Positions 36,510 to 44,709 of a DNA stretch of 64,000 bases are shown one piece after another (position 1 is the first letter of the stretch; every line of letters starts with the position of its first letter). The DNA is from Actinomycetota bacterium (lineage in GTDB: Bacteria > Actinomycetota > Actinomycetes > S36-B12). The notes below the pieces were generated by a model, which was not told the origin of the DNA, ran no database searches, and saw nothing but the letters and a program-made list of their open reading frames with translations. The stretch lies in assembly GCA_030681835.1 (NCBI GenBank), contig JAUXRN010000193.1, forward strand, positions 1 to 64,000. Direction: 5' to 3'. The translations under genes and the position numbers were made by a program.

Positions 36510-36556
36510 CGTCAATCCCGGTCCTCGGGAGCGACGCCAGGTGCTGGTGTCGGCGG
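36495..36556 (-). repeat. Right copy of the 57-bp palindrome-ended element, inverted
   Basis: The core 36495-36551 has perfect 8-bp ends GACACCAG/CTGGTGTC. Read on the minus strand it aligns base for base, without gaps, with the left copy (45/57). Internal short hairpins (CCAG/CTGG and CCCG/CGGG) are possible. It overlaps the stop codon of the DUF559 gene and ends 11 bases before the end of the convergent HAD gene. Confidence 0.85.
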
Positions 36557-36562
36557 CGAAGG

Positions 36563-37390
36563 TCAGGTGCGGGCGCCGCGGCGGCGCGCGTACCAGGTCA
36601 AGCCAAGCGCGACGGCGCCGATCGCCACCGCGCTGCCGGCCGCGACAGCTTGTCGACGATCGGCCTGCGCCTTCATCGCCGTCGGCTTGGCGAAGTCCAT
36701 GATCGGCCAGTGCCGTTCGGTTGCGATGCGCCGCAACTCGGAATCGGGGTTGACGGCCACCGGATGACCGACCACCTCGAGCATCGGCAGGTCGGTGTGC
36801 GAGTCGCTGTACGAGTAGGACGCGGCGAGGTCGTACCCGCGCTCCTCGGCCAGCGAGCGCATGGCCTCGGCCTTGCCCTCCCCGTAGGCGTAGAACAGGA
36901 TCTCGCCCGTGTACTGGCCGTCCTCGACGGCCACCTGCGTGCCGATGGCCAGGTCAGCCCCGAGCCTGGCCCCGATCGGCTCGACGATCTCGGTCCCGGA
37001 TGACGAGATGATGATGACGTCCCGGCCGGCAGCCTGGTGGGACCGCATGAGCTCGACGGCCTCCTCGAAGACGATCGGGTCGACGATGTCGTCCAGGGTC
37101 TCCCCGACAATCGCCTGGACCTGGTCGACGTTCCAGCCGTTCACCAGCTCAGACATGTACACGCGCATGGATTCCATCTGGTCGTGGTCCGCCCCCGACA
37201 TGAGGTAGACGAACTGCGCGTAGGCGCTGCGGATCACGTCACTGCGCCCGATGAGCCCCTCCTTGTAGAAGGACTTGGCGAACACGAACGAGCTCGACTT
37301 GGCCAGGATCGTCTTGTCGAGATCGAAGAACGCGGCCGCGCGCCCGTCGCTCTCCGGGTGCCCTTCGTTCGCCTGGCCCGCGTCGTTCAC
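36563..37390 (-). CDS. HAD-family hydrolase, SerB/CicA-like, with C-terminal membrane helix (Rv3661-like)
   Basis: The 275-residue protein has HAD motif I AAFFDLDKTIL, motif II IIISSSGTEI, and motif III/IV SYSYSDSHTDLPMLEVVG, plus a C-terminal hydrophobic helix (VAAGSAVAIGAVALGLTWYA) followed by Arg-rich residues. A phosphatase acting on a small or lipid phosphate is likely. GTG 37390 follows a TACCGT box by six bases, which rules out the longer upstream frame. It diverges from the Ssd/CpaE gene, as in mycobacteria. Confidence 0.88.
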   Translation of the reverse strand: MNDAGQANEGHPESDGRAAAFFDLDKTILAKSSSFVFAKSFYKEGLIGRSDVIRSAYAQFVYLMSGADHDQMESMRVYMSELVNGWNVDQVQAIVGETLDDIVDPIVFEEAVELMRSHQAAGRDVIIISSSGTEIVEPIGARLGADLAIGTQVAVEDGQYTGEILFYAYGEGKAEAMRSLAEERGYDLAASYSYSDSHTDLPMLEVVGHPVAVNPDSELRRIATERHWPIMDFAKPTAMKAQADRRQAVAAGSAVAIGAVALGLTWYARRRGART

Positions 37391-37396
37391 ATGGAC

Positions 37397-37402
37397 ACGG
37401 TA
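37397..37402 (-). promoter_or_regulatory. -10 box (TACCGT) of the HAD gene
   Basis: On the minus strand TACCGT is six bases before GTG 37390. Confidence 0.65.
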
Positions 37403-37550
37403 ACCGGCCGAGGTGACCGCATCGGGAAGCCGCGTCGGCATTCGCCATCCACAACGCAGCTCCCGGCGCACTGTCCACAGGAGTGCCGTGCACGGTTCCG
37501 CGGCAGGTAGCCCCACGCGACGCTGGGCCTCACCCTCATGTGGAGCGACG

Positions 37551-38591
37551 ATGAACCGTCCCTTGCTGATCAGCGACGACACCGACCTGGTCGACGACGT
37601 CCTGCGCCTGTCCTCGGCGCACGGGGTCGACCTGCACCTCGCACCCGACCCGGAGTCCGCCCGGGCCAGGTGGCCTGGGGCGCCGATGGTCCTCGTGGGG
37701 GCCGACGCGGCGGATGCCGTGGTGGCGGCGCGGCTGGCCCGCCGGCGCGACGTCGTCCTGGTCACGCGCGGCGCGTCCGAGCAGGCCTGGCGTGATGCCG
37801 TGGCCCTGGGCGCCGAGCACGTGGCAGCGCTCCCGGAGGCAGAGCGTTGGCTGATCGACCGGCTGGCCGACTGCGACGAGGGGCCGCCCCGGGCCGGCCG
37901 CATCGTCGCCGTGCTCGGCAGCGGTGGAGGGGCAGGGGCGTCCACCTTCGCCGGGACACTCGGGGTCGTCGCCGCGTCCCGCGGTCTGCGCAGCCTGCTG
38001 GTCGACGCCGATCCGACGGCCGGCGGACTCGATGTCCTCCTGGGCATCGAGGACGTGCCGGGCATCCGATGGCCCGACCTGCTGGAGTCCCGTGGCCGCA
38101 TCGGGGCCGAGGCGCTTCGAGACGCCCTGCCGCAATGCCAGGGTGCGTCCGTGCTGTCCTGGGGCCGGCAGGGGCCGGCCAGCATGCCGGCCGCGTCAAT
38201 CGACGCCGTGCTCGACGCCGGGTCCCGGGGATTCGACCTCGTCGTTGTCGACCTTGTCCGCCAGATCGACCCCACGGCCGAGTCGGTGCTGGCCCGAGCC
38301 CACGAGGCGGTCATCGTCGCGTCAGGTCACGTGCGCTCGCTGGCCGCGGCCGCCCGGCTGGCGGCGCTGGTCGGAGACCGGGCGGCATCGACGTCGGTCA
38401 TCCTGCGCGGCGATGGCCGCCTCGACGACGCCATCCTCGGGGCGCTGGGAGCCCCTGTCCTGGCGCGCCTGCCCGGGCGACCGCGCGCTGCCGCCCACGC
38501 GGATGAGGGCGAGCCGCCGTCGGTGCGCGACGCCTACGCCAAGGCCTGCCTGGCGGTACTGCGCGCCCTGGCGCGGGAGGAGGCGGCATGA
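37551..38591 (+). CDS. Ssd/CpaE-like septum-site or pilus-localisation protein
   Basis: The 346-residue protein has a degenerate receiver-like N-terminal domain (residues about 1-105) and a MinD/CpaE-type ATPase-like domain starting IVAVLGSGGGAGASTFAGTLG, where the Walker A lysines of MinD are missing (GGGAGAST). DADPTAGGLDVLLG and DLVVVDL follow. It matches Rv3660c (Ssd) at the head of the Tad gene cluster, where it would position the pilus motor. ATG 37551 starts the receiver-like part; its stop overlaps tadA (ATGA). Confidence 0.85.
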   Translation: MNRPLLISDDTDLVDDVLRLSSAHGVDLHLAPDPESARARWPGAPMVLVGADAADAVVAARLARRRDVVLVTRGASEQAWRDAVALGAEHVAALPEAERWLIDRLADCDEGPPRAGRIVAVLGSGGGAGASTFAGTLGVVAASRGLRSLLVDADPTAGGLDVLLGIEDVPGIRWPDLLESRGRIGAEALRDALPQCQGASVLSWGRQGPASMPAASIDAVLDAGSRGFDLVVVDLVRQIDPTAESVLARAHEAVIVASGHVRSLAAAARLAALVGDRAASTSVILRGDGRLDDAILGALGAPVLARLPGRPRAAAHADEGEPPSVRDAYAKACLAVLRALAREEAA

Positions 38592-39736
38592 CCACGGCCC
38601 TCGTCGACCGGGTGCGGTCGCGGCTCGTCGCGCAGCGGGCGGACGCCACCCCGGGCCTCGTCGCCGCCGCCCTGCGCGCCGAGGGATTGGTCCTCGGTGA
38701 CGATGCCGTCCTGTCCCTCGTGCGTGAGCTGCGGGACGACCTGGTGGGTGCCGGCCCACTCGAGCCGCTGCTGCGCGACGCAGCCGTCACCGACATCCTC
38801 GTGAACGGGGCCAGTGACGTGTGGGTGGACCGGGGCCAGGGGCTGGAGCGTTCGGGCATCCGGTTCCCGGGGGAGACCGACGTGCAGCGGCTGGCCCAAC
38901 GACTCGCTGCGCAGGTCGGCCGAAGGCTCGACCAGGCCAGCCCGTTCGTCGACGCCCGCCTGCCAAGCGGCGCGCGCCTGCACTGCGTCCTGCCGCCGAT
39001 TGCCGTGGCGGGGACGACGATCTCGCTGCGCGTGCCACGCCGGCTGGCCTTCTCCATCGACGACCTCATTCACTGCGGCACGCTCGACGAGCAGGGGGCC
39101 ACCGTCCTGCGCGCGATCGTCGCGGCCCGGCTCGGCTTCCTCATCTCGGGCGGTACCGGCACGGGCAAGACGACCGTCCTGTCGACGATGCTCGGCCTCG
39201 TCCCCGGCGACGAGCGGATCGTCATCGTCGAGGACTCCACGGAACTGATGCCCTGCCATGCGCACGCGGTGTCGCTGCAGTCACGGCTGCCGAACCTGGA
39301 GGGAGCGGGCACCGTCACCCTGCGCGACCTCGTCCGACAGGCACTGCGCATGCGCCCCGACCGTGTCGTGGTCGGGGAGGTTCGCGGTGCCGAGGTGGTC
39401 GACCTGCTCACCGCGATGAACACCGGCCACGAAGGCGGGTGCGGCACGGTGCACGCCAACTCGGCCGAGGACGTGCCCGCACGGCTCGAGGCCCTGGGAC
39501 TGATGGCGGGACTCGACCGGCTGGCCGTGCACGCCCTGGTTGCGGCCGGCGTCGACGCTGTCGTGCACCTGGACCGCCCGGGCGGTGCGACGCGCCGGCT
39601 GGCTTCCGTCCACGTGCTCGAGCGCGGTGCCCAGGGACTGGTCCGCTGCGTTCCGGCACTCGTCCGTGCCGGTGACCGACTGGCCCGAGGGCACGGGCAT
39701 GACCGGCTTGCCCAGCGCTTAGGCGCTCCGCCGTGA
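38588..39736 (+). CDS. tadA: TadA/CpaF secretion ATPase
   Basis: The 382-residue hexameric motor for Flp-type pilus assembly has Walker A GGTGTGKT at residues 188-195, the Asp box EDSTEL, and the His box NTGHEGGCGTVHANSAEDV. The N-terminal domain VTDILVNGASDVWVDRG is typical. It starts in the Ssd stop and precedes tadB and tadC. Confidence 0.95.
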   Translation: MTTALVDRVRSRLVAQRADATPGLVAAALRAEGLVLGDDAVLSLVRELRDDLVGAGPLEPLLRDAAVTDILVNGASDVWVDRGQGLERSGIRFPGETDVQRLAQRLAAQVGRRLDQASPFVDARLPSGARLHCVLPPIAVAGTTISLRVPRRLAFSIDDLIHCGTLDEQGATVLRAIVAARLGFLISGGTGTGKTTVLSTMLGLVPGDERIVIVEDSTELMPCHAHAVSLQSRLPNLEGAGTVTLRDLVRQALRMRPDRVVVGEVRGAEVVDLLTAMNTGHEGGCGTVHANSAEDVPARLEALGLMAGLDRLAVHALVAAGVDAVVHLDRPGGATRRLASVHVLERGAQGLVRCVPALVRAGDRLARGHGHDRLAQRLGAPP

Positions 39737-39746
39737 GGTCCCGGCC

Positions 39747-40445
39747 GTGATGCTGCTGGCGGGCTGCCTCCTCGTCGGACTTGCCGCGTGGCTCGCCGTG
39801 CCCCCGGCGGCCGCGGCGCGGCGCGCACGTGTCCTGTCCGTGCCGTCGAAGCCAGCGCGCCGGCACCGAGACCGCGTGCCGCGCGCGCTTCGGGTTGGCC
39901 CGGCCTCCCGTCGGCGGTCCGCGCGCGACCGAGCCAGGACGCTCCAGGCCCTCGGCGCCCTGGCCGCGGAGCTGGCCAGCGGGCAGCCGCCCTCGGCAGC
40001 GCTGGCCGCAGCGGCGGGGGAGCCGGCCGTCTGGCCGGCGGCGCTGGGGGCGTCGGCCTCGGGGCTCGACGTGGCCGCTGCCCTGCGCGAGGACAGCGCG
40101 GCCCGGCCGCCGCTCGCCTACCTCGCTGCGTGCTGGGAAGTGGCCGCCAGTACGGGCATCGGACTTGCCGTGGCGGTCGAGCGTCTCGCCGCGGCGACGC
40201 GCGCAGCGGAGGAGGTGCGCGTCGAGCTCGAGGGACAGCTGGCCGGCCCGCGTTCGACGGCGCGCATGCTGGGGCTGTTGCCCGCCGTCGGCTTGGGGCT
40301 GGGCACCATGCTCGGGGCCGACGCCGTGGGCTGGCTGCTCGGCACCCCTGCGGGCTGGGCCTGCCTCGTGAGCGGCATCGCCCTGACGGTGCTGGGCCAG
40401 GCCTGGACCGGTCGCATCGCCGCCTCGGTCGAGCGGCTGCTGTGA
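39747..40445 (+). CDS. tadB: TadB-type pilus assembly membrane protein
   Basis: The 232-residue protein has one N-terminal membrane helix, a cytoplasmic GspF/T2SSF domain (LQALGALAAELASGQPPSAAL, then AACWEVAASTGIGLAVAVERLA) and two C-terminal helices (residues about 168-190 and 195-215). It is shorter than proteobacterial TadB, as in mycobacteria (Rv3658c). GTG 39747 or the ATG directly after it may start; TGAGGT is eight bases upstream. It overlaps tadC. Confidence 0.88.
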   Translation: MMLLAGCLLVGLAAWLAVPPAAAARRARVLSVPSKPARRHRDRVPRALRVGPASRRRSARDRARTLQALGALAAELASGQPPSAALAAAAGEPAVWPAALGASASGLDVAAALREDSAARPPLAYLAACWEVAASTGIGLAVAVERLAAATRAAEEVRVELEGQLAGPRSTARMLGLLPAVGLGLGTMLGADAVGWLLGTPAGWACLVSGIALTVLGQAWTGRIAASVERLL

Positions 40446-41167
40446 TCCTGCTCGGTGCTGTCCTCGTCGGCGTCGCCGTCGCCCTGGCGTTCCCCGTGGC
40501 CTCGGGATCTCGGCTGGCGGTCATGTTCCCGGGGACGCAGCCAGCGCGGCCGGCCCGACGCCTCTCGCGGCCGGCGCTGGCGCGCCTGTCGGCAGCAGTG
40601 GCCGCCATCAGCGCCTTCCTGCTGCTCGGCGGACATGTCGGCATCGCTGCGGCCCTTGCCCTGTGGCTCGGGGTGCCGCGGCTGGCTGGCCGACTGGAGA
40701 GCCGGGCCAGTCGCGACCGCAAGGCCCGCCTCCTCGCGCAGGCACCGGTGCTGGCCGACCTGCTGGCGGCGACCCTGGCCAGCGGGGCCGCCGTCGACGC
40801 TGCGGTCGGCGCGGTCGCGGGGGCGGTGGGCGAGCCGGCCGCCGGCGCCCTGCGCCCAGTGACCGGGGCCTTGGCCCTCGGCGCCGACCCAGTCCGCGCG
40901 TGGTCAAGCCTCGCCGGGGACCCGGCTCTAGGCGCGGTCGCCGATGCCTTCGCGAGGTCGGCCGCAAGCGGCGCATCGCTCGCGTCCGTCCTTGCCCGGG
41001 TTGCCGACGACGCGCGCCGCGAGCATGCGGCGGCCGTGGAGGTAGCGGCACGATCGGCCGGCGTGCGGGCCGTGCTGCCGCTTGCGGCGTGCTTCCTGCC
41101 GGCCTTCCTGCTGCTCGGGGTCGTCCCGGTGGTGGCGGCACTCGCCACCGGCACCCTCACCGGATGA
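40442..41167 (+). CDS. tadC: TadC-type pilus assembly membrane protein
   Basis: The 241-residue protein begins with the GTG inside the tadB stop (GTGA): ILLGAVLVGVAVALAFPVASG. A second hydrophobic region is at about 50-75 and the GspF-like domain LAQAPVLADLLAATLASGAAVDAAV is followed by a last helix LPLAACFLPAFLLLGVVPVVAAL. It partners TadB as the inner-membrane platform. Confidence 0.88.
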   Translation: MILLGAVLVGVAVALAFPVASGSRLAVMFPGTQPARPARRLSRPALARLSAAVAAISAFLLLGGHVGIAAALALWLGVPRLAGRLESRASRDRKARLLAQAPVLADLLAATLASGAAVDAAVGAVAGAVGEPAAGALRPVTGALALGADPVRAWSSLAGDPALGAVADAFARSAASGASLASVLARVADDARREHAAAVEVAARSAGVRAVLPLAACFLPAFLLLGVVPVVAALATGTLTG

Positions 41168-41282
41168 CTGTTGCGGCGGCTTCCACAGCCCACGGTCCGA
41201 CGGCCCCGCGCCCCCAGCCGCTCGACGGCCGCTGCCCCGATCGGCGCAGCAGCGCGACAGTCGCCGCACGGCGCTCGCGCCG

Positions 41283-41299
41283 GTGCCGAAGGTCGGCAC
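41283..41299 (+). promoter_or_regulatory. Small hairpin upstream of the pilin-like gene
   Basis: GTGCCGA-AGG-TCGGCAC forms a 7-bp stem with a 3-base loop, 22 bases before the ribosome site of the pilin-like gene. The 164 bases between tadC and this gene hold nothing else that I can identify. Confidence 0.5.
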
Positions 41300-41331
41300 G
41301 ACCGCCGCGGCGGTCCACGAGAGGGGACACC

Positions 41332-41532
41332 ATGGGCAAGGAACTCGCGAAGCGTCAGGCGCTGGCGCGTCTGGCGAAGAAGGACGACGGGCTGTCGACG
41401 GCGGAGTACGCCGTGGGCACCGTCGCGGTGGCGGGGCTCGGCGGCCTGCTGATCAAGCTGCTCACCAGCCCCGAGGTCCGCGACCTCATCTGGAGCGTGC
41501 TGAGCAAGGCCTTCGCCGGCATGTTCGGATAG
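41332..41532 (+). CDS. DUF4244/Flp-type pilin subunit
   Basis: The 66-residue protein has a short basic leader and the pilin start DDGLSTAEYAVGTVAVAGLGG, with the Thr-Ala-Glu-Tyr before a hydrophobic helix, then LLIKLLTSPEVRDLIWSVLSKAFAGMFG. It corresponds to Rv3656c and should be the major subunit of the pilus. GAGGGGA lies five bases before the ATG. A hairpin stands before it and a stronger one after it, which may allow higher expression than its neighbours. Confidence 0.88.
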   Translation: MGKELAKRQALARLAKKDDGLSTAEYAVGTVAVAGLGGLLIKLLTSPEVRDLIWSVLSKAFAGMFG

Positions 41533-41970
41533 ATGCGTGAACCTGGGCGCGGCGCCAGCACGGCGGTCCGCGCGCGGAGACGGGAGCAGGGACGGCACCA
41601 CAGTGCCGTCCCTGCCCGGCAGCCGGGCCCCGGCGACCGGGGCAGCGTGCTCCTCGAGACCGTCCTCGCCATCCCCCTGCTGGTGATGGTGGCCGCAGCC
41701 CTCGGCTGGGCCGTGTCGCTCGGGGCGACGACGGCCGCCGTCGGCGACGTGGCCCGCAATGCTGCACGCTCCATCGCGCGGGGGGATTCGGTCGAGGTGG
41801 CCATCGCAGCAGCGCTCGACGGCGACCTCGCTTTCGTGATCACTGTCGCCGAGTCGGAGCACGCCGTCGAGGTGGCGGTCGAGAAGGCCGTCGCCCCGCC
41901 CCTGCCCTTGTTCGCGGGCCTGGCCATCACGGTGAGCCAGCGGGCCACCGTCCTGCGCGAATGGCCATGA
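41533..41970 (+). CDS. TadE-like minor pilin
   Basis: The 145-residue protein has a long basic N-terminal stretch and the TadE motif GDRGSVLLETVLAIPLLVMVA, then a hydrophobic helix and a small extracytoplasmic domain. The ATG follows the pilin stop directly. Residues about 18-28 are encoded within a 13-bp hairpin, so a later start is conceivable, but no in-frame start with a basic leader exists after it. Confidence 0.8.
   Translation: MREPGRGASTAVRARRREQGRHHSAVPARQPGPGDRGSVLLETVLAIPLLVMVAAALGWAVSLGATTAAVGDVARNAARSIARGDSVEVAIAAALDGDLAFVITVAESEHAVEVAVEKAVAPPLPLFAGLAITVSQRATVLREWP
41586..41615 (+). terminator. 13-bp perfect hairpin after the pilin gene, inside the TadE-like coding region
   Basis: Arms 41586-41598 (GCAGGGACGGCAC) and 41603-41615 are exact reverse complements with a 4-base loop. 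It begins 54 bases after the pilin stop and could act as a partial terminator or as protection of a processed pilin mRNA end. Confidence 0.6.
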
Positions 41971-41980
41971 GGCGGGTTCG

Positions 41981-42337
41981 GTGAGGGCGTCGGACGACGG
42001 TGCCGCGACGATCTGGGCGGTGGCCCTGCTCGCGGTCTTAGGCCTGGTCGCCACGGCCTCGGGCGGGGTCGCTTCCCTCGCGGTCGCACGCCAGCGGGTG
42101 GCCCTTGCCGCCGACCTCGCCGCCCTTGCTGCGGCAACGTCGTGGTCCGATGCGTGCACCGCGGCCGCGCGATCTGCCGAGGCCAACGGTGCGTTGCTGC
42201 TCTCGTGTGCCCGCGACGGCCCAGACGTGCTGGTCGCGGTTGCCGCCCCTGTGCCACCCCTGGCCGGCCAGGTGTTCACGATGCTCGGACACCCCGTCGA
42301 GCAGGTCACCGCGAGCGCGCGGGCAGGGCCCTCCTAG
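41981..42337 (+). CDS. Rv3654c-like secretion-neighbourhood protein (TadE-like)
   Basis: The 118-residue protein starts RASDDGAATIWAVALLAVLGLVATASGGVASLAVARQRV (read in parts): a pilin-like GAATI segment leading into one membrane helix, then an Ala-rich soluble region with two cysteines. It is the last Tad-cluster gene in many Actinobacteria. Its stop TAG shares a CTAG with the stop of the convergent helicase. Confidence 0.82.
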   Translation: MRASDDGAATIWAVALLAVLGLVATASGGVASLAVARQRVALAADLAALAAATSWSDACTAAARSAEANGALLLSCARDGPDVLVAVAAPVPPLAGQVFTMLGHPVEQVTASARAGPS

Positions 42338-44661
42338 CCGTGGCCGGCGAGCGCACCGAGCACGACGTCGAGCAGCACGACGGCCAGCGACTTGTCGAGC
42401 GGCTCGTTGCCGTTGCCGCACTTGGGCGACTGCACGCACGACGGGCAGCCGGCTTCGCACGTGCAATCCGCGATCGCGCTGCGCGTGGCGCGCAGCCACT
42501 CCAGCGCAACGTGGTAGCCGTGCGCACTGAAGCCGGCTCCACCGGGGTACCCGTCGTAGACGAACACCGTGGGCTGCCCCGTGTCCTGGTGCAGCGCGGT
42601 CGAGACCCCGCCGAGGTCCCATCGATCGCACGTGGCGAACAACGGAAGCAGGCCGATCGACGCGTGCTCCGCGGCGTGGGCCGCGCCGGGGATGTCGGGC
42701 GCGGATACTCCGGCCGCGATGACGACCGCCTCCGGCACGGTCCACCACACCGCCTCGGTGCGCAGGTCCTGCACGGGCAGGTCGAGGAGCTGCTCGCCGA
42801 GCGACTCCCCGGTGGCCCGCCTGCGCTGGAACGAGACCACCTGGGAACTCACGTCGACCGTCCCGCTGCACAGGGCAAGCGGCCCGTGCGTGCGCACGTG
42901 CTCGGTCGCGACGATCCGGATGTCGCTGATGGAGCGGGCCACGGTGGTGTAGTCGACCTCCCGCTCGACCACGGCGGCGACGCCGTCGTCCAGGTCGAGC
43001 ATGGTGACGACATGCGTCACGCCTTGATGCACGTAGACGGCTCCCTCATGCACGGTCGAAGCGGCCGCGGCGCGGTCAACAGTGCCGAGGAGCCGGCCGG
43101 TCCCGTCCTCGACCACCCGGACCGGCGGGCCGCCGGACCCGCGCAGGTCGGTGAGGTCGCTCGCTCGCTCCTGCCGCGTCCAGAACCACCCGCCGGGGCG
43201 CTGGCGGAGCAGCCCGTCGGCCACCAGTCCGTCCACGACCGCGCGCGCGGTCGGGCCGAACTGGTCCGTGAGTGCCGGCTCGGCCAGCGGTACCTCGGCC
43301 GCCGCCGCGCACAGGTGCGGGGCCAGCACATACCGATTGGTGGGGTCGAAGACGGTGGCCTCGACCTCGCGGTCGGTGATAGCGCCCGGGTGGTGGACGA
43401 GGTACGCGTCCAGGGGGTCGTCCCGCGCGACGAAGATCGCGAGCGCGGGCACCCCGGACCGGCCCGCCCGGCCGAACTGCTGCCACAGGCTGGCCCGGGT
43501 GCCGGGCCAGCCGGCGGTGATGACGACGTCGAGGCCGCTGACATCGATGCCCATCTCCAGGGCGCTCGTCGTGGCCAGTGCCCGCAGGCTGCCATCGCGC
43601 AGCCTGCGCTCGAGGTCGCGCCGCTCCTCGGGGAGATAGCCGCCGCGGTACGCCGACACCTGGCCGGGCAGGGCGGGGTCCACGCCGGCGAGCACGTCCT
43701 GGGCCATGAGCGCCGTCGCCTCCGCGCCGCGCCGGCTGCGGACGAACGCCAGGGCCTGGCGGCCCTCGATGACGCAGTCAGCCAGCAGATCCGCCGTCTC
43801 GGCGAGCGCGGACCTCCGCCCGCCCCCGACTCCCGACGTGCCACCCGCCGCAGGGCGCTGGAGAGGCGGCTCCCAGAAGCCCATGGTCAGGCCCGGCCGG
43901 GGCGAGCCGTCGCGGGTGACCGCGCGCACGGCGTCGCCGATGAGTCGGGCCCCGGCCTCGTCCGCGTTCGCCATCGTTGCCGAGGCGATGAACAGCGGCG
44001 GCCGACTGCCGTAGTGCTCGCACAACCGCCGCAGCCGGCGAACGACCGCCGAGACATGCGCGCCGAGCACGCCACGGTAGGCGTGCGCCTCGTCGATGAC
44101 GACCAGGCGCAGGCGACGCAGGAACGGTGCCCACGAAGCATGCCCGGGCAGCATCGAATGATGCAGGAGGTCGGGGTTGGTGAGCACGTAGTTGGCGTGG
44201 TGGCGCACCCAGGCGCGCTCCTCGGGCACGGTGTCGCCGTCGTAGGTGGCGGCGCGCAGCCAGCCGATTCGCAGGCCCTCCAACGACTGCAACTGGTCGT
44301 TGGCCAGCGCCTTGGTGGGGGACAGGTAGAGGACGGTCGCGCCGCGGCCGTCGGGCGCGTGAGTGCCTGCCGCGATGGCAGCCAGGGCGGCCATGCCGAA
44401 CGCCAGGCTCTTGCCGGACGCAGTGCCGGTGGCCAAGGCGACGTGCTCGCCCGCGTGCACCGCCTCGGCCGCCTCCACCTGGTGCGACCACGGGGCCACG
44501 ATGCCGGCACGGGCATACGCATCTTCCGCCTCGACGGGCAGCCAGGCCGGCCACGCCTCCACGGCCGCAGGCCGGGACGGCACGTCGTGCACGTGCAGCA
44601 GGCGGTCGGCGCGCCCGTGGGCCAGGCGCGCGAGGAGGTCGCGCGCAGGTTCGGGGGCCAT
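42334..44661 (-). CDS. DEAD/DEAH-box helicase with DUF1998-type C-terminus (Rv3649-like)
   Basis: The 775-residue protein has helicase motifs LATGTASGKSLAF (I), VIDEAHAYRG (II), IASATMAN (III), TSALEMGIDVSGLDVVI (V) and QQFGRAGRSG (VI), and a C-terminal domain with the cysteine cluster CTCEAGCPSCVQSPKCGNGN that fits a zinc or iron-sulfur site, as in MrfA/Hrq1-type repair helicases. Its role is probably DNA crosslink or mitomycin-type damage repair. ATG 44661 is taken because CACAAT lies six bases before it and the length equals the family's; 150 upstream residues are antisense to the STAS gene. Confidence 0.9.
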   Translation of the reverse strand: MAPEPARDLLARLAHGRADRLLHVHDVPSRPAAVEAWPAWLPVEAEDAYARAGIVAPWSHQVEAAEAVHAGEHVALATGTASGKSLAFGMAALAAIAAGTHAPDGRGATVLYLSPTKALANDQLQSLEGLRIGWLRAATYDGDTVPEERAWVRHHANYVLTNPDLLHHSMLPGHASWAPFLRRLRLVVIDEAHAYRGVLGAHVSAVVRRLRRLCEHYGSRPPLFIASATMANADEAGARLIGDAVRAVTRDGSPRPGLTMGFWEPPLQRPAAGGTSGVGGGRRSALAETADLLADCVIEGRQALAFVRSRRGAEATALMAQDVLAGVDPALPGQVSAYRGGYLPEERRDLERRLRDGSLRALATTSALEMGIDVSGLDVVITAGWPGTRASLWQQFGRAGRSGVPALAIFVARDDPLDAYLVHHPGAITDREVEATVFDPTNRYVLAPHLCAAAAEVPLAEPALTDQFGPTARAVVDGLVADGLLRQRPGGWFWTRQERASDLTDLRGSGGPPVRVVEDGTGRLLGTVDRAAAASTVHEGAVYVHQGVTHVVTMLDLDDGVAAVVEREVDYTTVARSISDIRIVATEHVRTHGPLALCSGTVDVSSQVVSFQRRRATGESLGEQLLDLPVQDLRTEAVWWTVPEAVVIAAGVSAPDIPGAAHAAEHASIGLLPLFATCDRWDLGGVSTALHQDTGQPTVFVYDGYPGGAGFSAHGYHVALEWLRATRSAIADCTCEAGCPSCVQSPKCGNGNEPLDKSLAVVLLDVVLGALAGHG

Positions 44662-44667
44662 CCGCAC

Positions 44668-44673
44668 ATTGTG
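44668..44673 (-). promoter_or_regulatory. Possible -10 box (CACAAT) of the helicase gene
   Basis: CACAAT is six bases before ATG 44661 on the minus strand; the first base departs from the TANNNT pattern. Confidence 0.45.
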
Positions 44674-44697
44674 GGGCGGCCCGCCGACGGCCTGTGC

Positions 44698-44703
44698 CAC
44701 AGT
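44698..44703 (+). promoter_or_regulatory. Possible -10 box (CACAGT) of the STAS gene
   Basis: CACAGT is six bases before GTG 44710. It mirrors the divergent CACAAT of the helicase. Confidence 0.45.
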
Positions 44704-44709
44704 AGGGAC

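Larger units (their letters stand above)
35446..36556 (+). mobile_element. Candidate repeat-flanked unit carrying an AbiEi/DUF559 gene
   Basis: Two inverted copies of a 57-bp structured element bracket one gene, and the whole unit of about 1.1 kb lies between genes that are neighbours in M. tuberculosis (Rv3662c and Rv3661). No transposase and no clear target duplication are visible. A mobile unit is inferred, not shown. Confidence 0.5.

Noticed and set aside
39070-42309. A 1079-codon minus-strand frame across the Tad genes
   Set aside because: Arg/Ala/Pro-rich and antisense to tadA, tadB, tadC and the pilins, which form a known operon with coupled starts.
42142-44709. In-frame extension upstream of the STAS gene
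   Set aside because: It is antisense to the helicase; the STAS domain begins normally at GTG 44710 behind a -10-like box.
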